Shown here piece by piece: positions 8,001 through 11,984 of a DNA stretch of 11,984 nt. Source of the stretch: Rodentolepis nana (lineage: Eukaryota; Platyhelminthes; Cestoda; Cyclophyllidea; Hymenolepididae). Position 1 is the stretch's first letter; the number at the start of each line of letters is the position of its first letter. The notes below the pieces were generated by a model. The model was given only the letters and a program-made list of their open reading frames with translations, did no database searches and was not told where the DNA came from. The translations under genes and the position numbers were made by a program. The stretch lies in assembly GCA_900617975.1 (NCBI GenBank), contig UZAE01001692.1, positions 1 to 11,984 on the forward strand, read 5' to 3'.

Positions 8001-10558
8001 ACTTTGCCTGTTCCTCCTCTCTGTGAAGTCGTCACTCTTTTGTTCCTCCTCTCAAAATTTTCTCATATTGATTTTTCTTCTGTGAAGCCCGAAGTCAGCT
8101 AAATGATTAATGATAACTATTCAAAACGCCTGCCATTTGAAATAATAATAATGATAATAGCAATATTTATCCATGTTTTTTTTTAAATTTCAGATTCTGC
8201 GATCCAGTATCGAGAAGACCACAAGGGGAGTTGGAGCAGAGGAACAACGTTTCCATGACGCAATTATGAATACCATCGCTGAGTTCGCTAAAAATCTCCC
8301 AGACGCTCAGAAAATTGAGATCCTTAAGTTTATTCTTAATTTTGATCCCTTGCCAAGGTAGGTTGAGACCTCAAATCCCCTTCACAGTTGGCATTTGAGG
8401 GAGTTGGTCTGACAACTCGTTTTGTTTTTGCTATTTAGTGGTCGATCGAATAGTAAAGATTACTCAAAACCAATGGTTAAGGTGCTTGTGAAAACTATGT
8501 TGACAGTCGCTACTCAATACCAGACTGTGGCCATTTCGAATGCCATCGATTCAGATTTCCTACGACTTCTACTCCACGGAGTTGCTATGGATCCTGATGC
8601 TCCCATTAGAGTCTATGTTCAGAAGATCCTCCATGCTCTTATTGATAGGCATAATAACGCCCCGAAACTTCTCAAAGTCAGGTAACCTTTTTTCCTCATA
8701 AGAATGCCTCTTGCATTTTCTGAAATCCATTCTATTGTTAGCCTTTTAATCTCTTTTTCACTTCATCTCTGAATTTGAACCTCTGGTTCTGCTTTATGTT
8801 GTTATATTTGTTTCTTGGCATTATCATTTTCTATATTTTCTCGTAATAATTATTACCCAAGGTTTTATTACTCAAGCTTTTGTTCAAATTAGTCAGTGTC
8901 AATTCGTACCTGAGATAAAATTCGAAGTGTATTGAATACTTCATTTCCTGTTGGTAATGGGGAGGGATTGGGGTGGGGGAGGGGCGGTAAAATAAAAAAA
9001 ATCGATCAATAAAAGAGGGGATTTATTTCGACCTTGGGGGTGTTAATTACTGTCATTGATTTGACATATTTGTGATTGTTAGGCTCCGTTAAAGATTACT
9101 CTCTTCGCAAGATGGATTACTTTATTGGATATCGATTTTCATTAATTAAGTTTTATCTTTTGATATTCTTACATGAACAATTCCCTGGCCATTTTATATC
9201 CAGCGGAAAATTGCACGCATTTTCTATGGCTTAGTTAGTCGCGTGTCCTGCGACGGAAAACTTTATGTAATTTAATTTAAGAGTGTGCTAACTCATTATG
9301 TGGAATTTTAGCTTTTGAGATTCTTAGTACAGAATCTGGGACTTTCTGGGAACTCACTTCTGATCGCCTATTGTCTCTTTCGGTAATTTGCAAATTGCCG
9401 GCAACTTTCGTCTGAAATCTCCCATTTGAAATGCATGCCACACACGTAGCGCAGTTCGGTCAGATGTCTGTAGAATTCTCGTTTTTGCCGGATTTCCCCA
9501 AACAGCTTATTTTACCTCATAATTCTTGCCTACCTCTGAAGTTCACGATTTAATTTTGCCTTCCTTCTTGCAGAATTTACCTTCCGGATGAAGTGATGAA
9601 CGTCTACACTTGGGAGAAGCCTTCTCGACAGGATATCCTGTTCATGAAAAAGGTGTGTCACCTCATTTCTTTCTTAAAATTAAGTTAAAAATTATCTACT
9701 TCTGGGATATTCAATTCCATGTTTGCATATTCGACTTAAATTGTACTAGTTATTTGACTATGGACACTAGTCTCTAGCGCATTAATATTCTAATAAATTA
9801 AGACTTTAATAATAGTAATAATAATTACCACGTTCTAATTTCGCAAGAAAAATATTAAGAGCTAAAAGTGCAGAGGTTGATTATCGATTTGGCCAACCCT
9901 GCCCCCGCTCCCCCTTAGTGAACTTTTGCCTTCCCGTGGGAGTTGGTACCTTTATAACTTTGGAGGCTGTCTCGAGCATACCAATTCCAGCAAAAAAATT
10001 CGTAATTTCTGCAGATTGCTTCCACGTAGGATAAAATAGTGATTGTTGCACGACTTGATTGAAGGTGAGGTTTTGAATTTATTAGTTAATGTAATGTATC
10101 TGAAGTGAGAATGCGTCTTGATCCATTGTCTATTATGGACTGCAACGAGTGGTTTAAATGACACTTAGTGTGGCTTATCCAGGTATTGATTCATTCACAT
10201 ACATACCTTATTGCTTATTTTCAAACAAAGAGCAATTTTCGTCATTTGGAAAAATTATATTTTGTTTAGAAGTTGTCGGTGGTGTTGTAGCGCCTGTGGG
10301 CTTTGAAAAATGTCTTAGGCCAAACAGGAGAGGAGAGCTGTGAGGCTTTTTATACATTTTCTCGTCACTATCTCCACATGTTATGGCTTAGTAACCTTAG
10401 TTGGAATCAAAACCATTTGAATGTTTCTATTGCAGACCGGCTACCTGTTGACGGAGAATGTGTACCAACAAATGCAGGACTCTTCAAACAAAGTGGACAA
10501 TCTGGAACACCTCATGTGCACTGTTGGTCTTATCGCCCTGGAGATGGGTGCTGAGGAG
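4967..10558 (+). CDS. EFR3: EFR3 (rolling blackout) plasma-membrane scaffold, exons 1-12, C-terminus missing
   Basis: EFR3 is a palmitoylated HEAT/armadillo-repeat protein that, with TTC7 and FAM126, holds PI4-kinase III alpha at the plasma membrane to make PI4P. Exons: 4967-5065, 5104-5216, 5245-5395, 5432-5553, 5595-5846, 5924-6002, 6077-6175, 7028-7108, 8194-8357, 8439-8681, 9574-9652, 10436-10558. All borders are GT...AG and every phase matches, giving residues 1-535 of a family usually about 800 long. Recognition rests on collinear matches to animal EFR3: KLVDNIY (22-28), LQLLGTKS (114-121), EEDAPSYHREYD after it, GIKGLQGVVRKT (167-178), KIIPALLFN, AKGAIGP, DRHNN (456-460), RQDILFMKK (486-494) and LIALEMGAEE at the end of exon 12. 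Cys13 and Cys16 are the likely palmitoylation sites. The downstream exons lie right of 10558. Confidence 0.93.
5104..5216 (+). CDS. EFR3: EFR3 exon 2
   Basis: Encodes residues 34-70 plus two bases. It reads IDKLVCHCARKPDKLDNIAK and continues YLHKRLTSDL, the counterpart of the KLDRIGSYLAERL helix pair of vertebrate EFR3. The flanking introns are 38 and 28 bp. Confidence 0.9.
5245..5395 (+). CDS. EFR3: EFR3 exon 3
   Basis: Encodes residues 71-121. MEAISALVNTC and SFLKMVLQLLEEDLPELQ, then LLGTKS, match the MEALDQLLMAC and FLHMVAKLLE...LQVLGTNS region of EFR3A. The donor is GTATGA. Confidence 0.92.
5432..5553 (+). CDS. EFR3: EFR3 exon 4
   Basis: Encodes residues 122-161 plus two bases, with IEEDAPSYHREYDDLVDHF, one of the most conserved EFR3 blocks. 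The flanking introns are 36 and 41 bp. The donor is GTAAGA. Confidence 0.93.
5595..5846 (+). CDS. EFR3: EFR3 exon 5
   Basis: Encodes residues 162-245 plus two bases. It starts with the family hallmark VAGIKGLQGVVRKT, then MEKIIPALLFNIHE and an acidic linker (NDDEADESDP) shorter than the vertebrate one, then CRASFTNLIPVVSAM. Confidence 0.94.
5924..6002 (+). CDS. EFR3: EFR3 exon 6
   Basis: Encodes residues 246-272. HFDNHRIWVPSDFPLLVFGY corresponds to the HLDHHKLWDPNEFAVHCF helix of EFR3A. The donor is GTGAGT. Confidence 0.9.
6077..6175 (+). CDS. EFR3: EFR3 exon 7
   Basis: Encodes residues 273-305, 33 complete codons. VAHNLVKELIKYLRKNDNRL aligns with the SHHVIQEILGHLDARKKD helix. The donor is GTAAGT, opening the first long intron of the gene. 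Confidence 0.88.
6176..7027 (+). other. EFR3 intron 7
   Basis: An 852-bp intron. EFR3 homology is continuous across it, so no exon is missing. The open frame on the minus strand at 6609-6818 has no supporting features. A short inverted repeat (GTGATAG/CTATCAC, about 6338-6370) is visible; otherwise nothing notable. Confidence 0.75.
7028..7108 (+). CDS. EFR3: EFR3 exon 8
   Basis: Encodes residues 306-332, 27 complete codons. AKGAIGPDVFHNFKALLQ matches the AAKGSIGPTVLEVFNTLLKHL block of EFR3A. The donor is GTAATC. Confidence 0.9.
7725..8075 (+). repeat. Degenerate pyrimidine-rich tandem array
   Basis: The core CTCTACCTTTGTGTCTGT recurs, with changes, at about 7734, 7761, 7806, 7846 and 7931, usually followed by CTGTCTCTTTTACAT-like sequence. 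A longer unit of about 85 bp, ending CCCCCTCTCGAC plus TTTTTG or ATTTTG, is duplicated (7846-7920 and 7931-7998), with a more decayed third copy to about 8070. Because the strand is almost free of A and G, all forward frames stay open, producing spurious reading frames. Confidence 0.75.
8080..8160 (+). repeat. Dispersed repeat, copy 3, with (TAA)n tail
   Basis: TGTGAAGC, CGAAGTCAGCTAAATGAT, TAATGATAA and CCTGCCATTTGAAA are followed by TAATAATAATGATAATAG. It aligns with copy 1 over about 65 bases and with copy 2 over about 45. It ends about 30 bases before the acceptor of EFR3 exon 9. Confidence 0.65.
8194..8357 (+). CDS. EFR3: EFR3 exon 9
   Basis: Encodes residues 333-386 plus two bases. FHDAIMNTIAEFAKNLPDAQ and KIEILKFIL match the VQNAIIQTIGFFGSNLPDYQRSE...FIM region. 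The insertion loop present in vertebrates before this helix is short here. The acceptor follows a T-rich tract. Confidence 0.92.
8439..8681 (+). CDS. EFR3: EFR3 exon 10
   Basis: Encodes residues 387-467 plus two bases. After a short polar loop it contains VKVLVKTMLTVATQYQTVAI and ends with VQKILHALIDRHNNAPKLLK, the counterpart of VMHNLMDRHDNRAKL in EFR3A. Confidence 0.93.
8682..9573 (+). other. EFR3 intron 10
   Basis: An 892-bp intron with no coding signal; the protein alignment is continuous across it. A G-rich tract lies at 8959-8987. Confidence 0.75.
8959..8987 (+). other. G-quadruplex-capable tract in EFR3 intron 10
   Basis: Five runs of three to five G (8959-8962, 8964-8966, 8970-8973, 8975-8979, 8981-8984) are separated by loops of one to three bases, meeting the usual G3+N1-7 pattern on the transcribed-RNA strand. 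Confidence 0.6.
9574..9652 (+). CDS. EFR3: EFR3 exon 11
   Basis: Encodes residues 468-494. RIYLPDEVM and SRQDILFMKK match RIIPDVADL and CRQDTSFMKK of EFR3A. The donor is GTGTGT. Confidence 0.92.
9653..10435 (+). other. EFR3 intron 11
   Basis: A 783-bp intron. It contains a C-rich patch (about 9898-9915) but no repeat copy or coding frame I can support. Confidence 0.7.
10436..10558 (+). CDS. EFR3: EFR3 exon 12
   Basis: Encodes residues 495-535, 41 complete codons. It reads TGYLLTENVYQQMQDSSNKV then DNLEHLMCTVGLIALEMGAE, matching the HIYLGC...NVQKNYELLYTSLALITIELANEE segment. The acceptor is TCTATTGCAG and the donor GTGAGT. Confidence 0.92.
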
Positions 10559-10813
10559 GTGAGTGTCAAACGCAAATCTTAATTTACCATCTAACTTGTC
10601 AGAGACATCTTCTCGATTAAAAATTATTACTTCACTATAATTGGGTAATCCACACTTTAGCATTATTTGATTGTAATGTCTCATTGGGAGCTAGGTCATT
10701 GGGAGGAATAGGTGGCTTGGTTGATGACCCAATTGAGTGGGAAGATTCATACCTCTTCACTCCTCATTTTAAAGTCACCAGGTTTGTAAGAACTTGAAAA
10801 CGAGAATGAATCT

Positions 10814-10842
10814 GGGGAGGAGTCGTGGGGGAGGGGGGGGGG
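10814..10842 (+). other. G-rich tract with a ten-G run
   Basis: Runs GGGG, GG, GGGGG and an uninterrupted ten-G run (10833-10842) lie close together on the plus strand inside the EFR3 downstream region. It is quadruplex-capable and prone to length errors in sequencing. Confidence 0.5.
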
Positions 10843-10969
10843 TCCTTAAATCCGATTAATGTTGCAGTCAATTGAGACAAATCGGTAAAATGGTATAATA
10901 TCAATCATAGACGTCAATCCACGACAACTTAATTAGAAGGTAGCATCAACAAGAAGTGTCACACTTCAC

Positions 10970-11060
10970 AAATTGCTGTTTGACTTCAATTTGAATCCAG
11001 CTACCATGGAGGAAACAGCTCTGCAAGTTGTCATCCTCATAGGCCAATTGATCAACACAA
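10970..11060 (-). pseudogene. Possible relic of a non-LTR reverse transcriptase
   Basis: Read on the minus strand, 11056-11027 gives VDQLAYEDDN, resembling the LAYADD catalytic motif of LINE reverse transcriptases. In a shifted frame just downstream, AVSSMVAGFKLKSN resembles the following helix and GLKIN motif. The frames are broken by at least one shift and stops. The match is short and based on motif memory only. Confidence 0.22.
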
Positions 11061-11671
11061 CTTGTGACCAATCAACCAATTCTATTTTGGTGTTTTTCTG
11101 GAGCTTCTTCTACACATCTGGCGTGATTTACTTGGAGTATTTCAATACAATTTGCTAAAATTTGGTGAAACATTTTGGAAGACTGAACGTAACGTTAAAA
11201 GACAAACCACCAAATTTGTTGTTCAGAAAACGAATAATTCTTTAATTTTTCTAACCCACGTTCCTATCCCAACAAAGTCAGGATGACTTCAAAGGAAATG
11301 CAGGAATTGAACTGGGAGTTTACCACTTCCTCCATAATCACCGGACCTCGCCTTATCCCATAGCTATCTCCTCATGTCCATGTGTGGAGGGTTCTCTATG
11401 AGAAAACGATTCAGAAATGCGATTGCAGTGGAACTCACTTTGAACGAATATTTTGCTTCAAATGTGGATCGAGAAACTCTAAGATCTTGGCGAGGATTCT
11501 ATTGTATAGAATTGATGTTTTCAATTGGGGCCCTATAGTATGCACGTTTTGTCAGCATGGACTGCTATTACTCATGTGTGTAGGATGGAAGTGCCCCCTG
11601 CAATTCTATCAATTTTTTGTGAAAGAGTTGCTAGGCATCTTTTAATTGAATCCTGGTTTCTTGAAACGTAG

Positions 11672-11736
11672 GGTCAAAGTACGTGATTTGGCATCTTTGT
11701 GCGCTGTTTCATCAATTTACTTAATGTGCTCTCAGG
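11672..11736 (+). CDS. Candidate EFR3 exon (weak)
   Basis: Between an AG acceptor (11670-11671) and a GTAATT donor, one frame reads VKVRDLASLCAVSSIYLMCS then Q. This faintly resembles the HRCGIMALVAAYLNFVSQ helix that follows in EFR3A. It needs an unidentified preceding exon to correct the phase. Confidence 0.22.
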
Positions 11737-11856
11737 GTAATTAGATGTGTCTGCAGACTATTGATCTTTTATTTCTGGGGTGTGTAGTATGCTGCCTTGC
11801 GTAGTTATTTGTGTTATTACTTTTCGGTTCACTCGGCTCTTGTTGACGTTTCCTAG

Positions 11857-11882
11857 GCCCAGCGTTGTCAGCTTACAATGAG
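11857..11882 (+). CDS. Candidate EFR3 exon, 26 bp (weak)
   Basis: A TTTCCTAG acceptor and a GTGAGA donor flank 26 bases that continue the phase of the candidate exon at 11672-11736, reading GPALSAYNE. This sits where vertebrate EFR3 has IAVPAFCQHV. The phase agreement is the main support. Confidence 0.18.
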
Positions 11883-11984
11883 GTGAGAGTTTCATGAGTA
11901 ACTCAATCAGCTCTCTTGTGTGTGAGGCACCAGTTGATATGGCTTATGGGCTTTTTTTATCAAATATTGCCCTTCGAGGGGGTG

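Larger units (their letters stand above)
7109..8193 (+). other. EFR3 intron 8
   Basis: A 1085-bp intron, the longest complete one in the window. It holds the pyrimidine-rich tandem array (about 7725-8075) and dispersed-repeat copy 3 at its 3' end. The first 450 bases show no recognisable feature. A region of higher complexity (7560-7700) may be part of the inserted element. Confidence 0.75.
10559..11984 (+). other. EFR3 downstream region, mostly intron
   Basis: The transcript must continue because about a third of EFR3 is still missing. A clear match to the next expected helix (VIDLIRLAIALQ in vertebrates) was not found, so either it has diverged or its exon lies further right. The stretch holds a G-rich tract (10814-10842), a possible reverse-transcriptase relic on the minus strand and two weak candidate exons near its end. 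Confidence 0.5.

Noticed and set aside
7548..8026. Three overlapping plus-strand open frames rich in F, L, S, C and V
   Set aside because: They are produced by the pyrimidine-rich tandem array, which lacks stop codons in every forward frame, and they lie inside EFR3 intron 8.
10973..11158. Plus-strand open frame of 61 codons after EFR3 exon 12
   Set aside because: It does not resemble the next EFR3 segment and overlaps the possible minus-strand reverse-transcriptase relic.
11290..11345. tRNA-like or SINE promoter (B-box-like AGTTCAATTCC on the minus strand)
   Set aside because: Only one loose box match; no cloverleaf, anticodon stem or clear A box at the right distance.
11382..11645. Plus-strand open frame of 87 codons with several cysteines
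   Set aside because: Tested as the next EFR3 exon; neither sequence nor phase agrees, and no known domain is visible.

Overview
This window reads as an animal nuclear genome fragment, most likely from a parasitic flatworm (trematode or cestode). It is AT-rich, its genes are broken by introns with GT...AG borders and no long open frame covers a gene. Introns near the 5' ends of genes are only about 28-41 bp while later ones reach about 1 kb, an arrangement described for schistosomes. The lineage is inferred; no sequence search was possible.

Layout, left to right. Positions 152-372 (+) are the last coding exon of a PI3K-related kinase, best matched by ATM, carrying the C-terminal FATC domain and the stop. 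Positions 576-2290 (-) hold a seven-exon model for a membrane protein of 358 residues that I do not recognise; its exon phases join without a break, but the last three exons are less certain. It converges on the kinase gene, and the two predicted 3' ends overlap. Positions 2291-4966 are an AT-rich gap between divergent genes, with one relic of a dispersed repeat. From 4967 to the right edge runs the plus-strand gene for EFR3 (rolling blackout), the palmitoylated HEAT-repeat scaffold that anchors PI4-kinase III alpha at the plasma membrane. Twelve exons, encoding residues 1-535, are placed with matching phases; the rest of the protein lies beyond 10558 and mostly outside the window. Two weak candidate exons follow near 11700 and 11870.

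Non-genic content includes three copies of one short dispersed repeat with a TAA/TAAA tail (about 17-92, 4545-4595, 8080-8160), a pyrimidine-rich degenerate tandem array in EFR3 intron 8 (about 7725-8075), three G-rich tracts able to form quadruplexes, and a possible reverse-transcriptase relic on the minus strand near 10970-11060. I saw no rRNA, tRNA, CRISPR or bacterial-type operon signals. The three genes have unrelated roles (DNA-damage signalling, unknown membrane protein, phosphoinositide scaffold), and nothing in the sequence suggests they work together.
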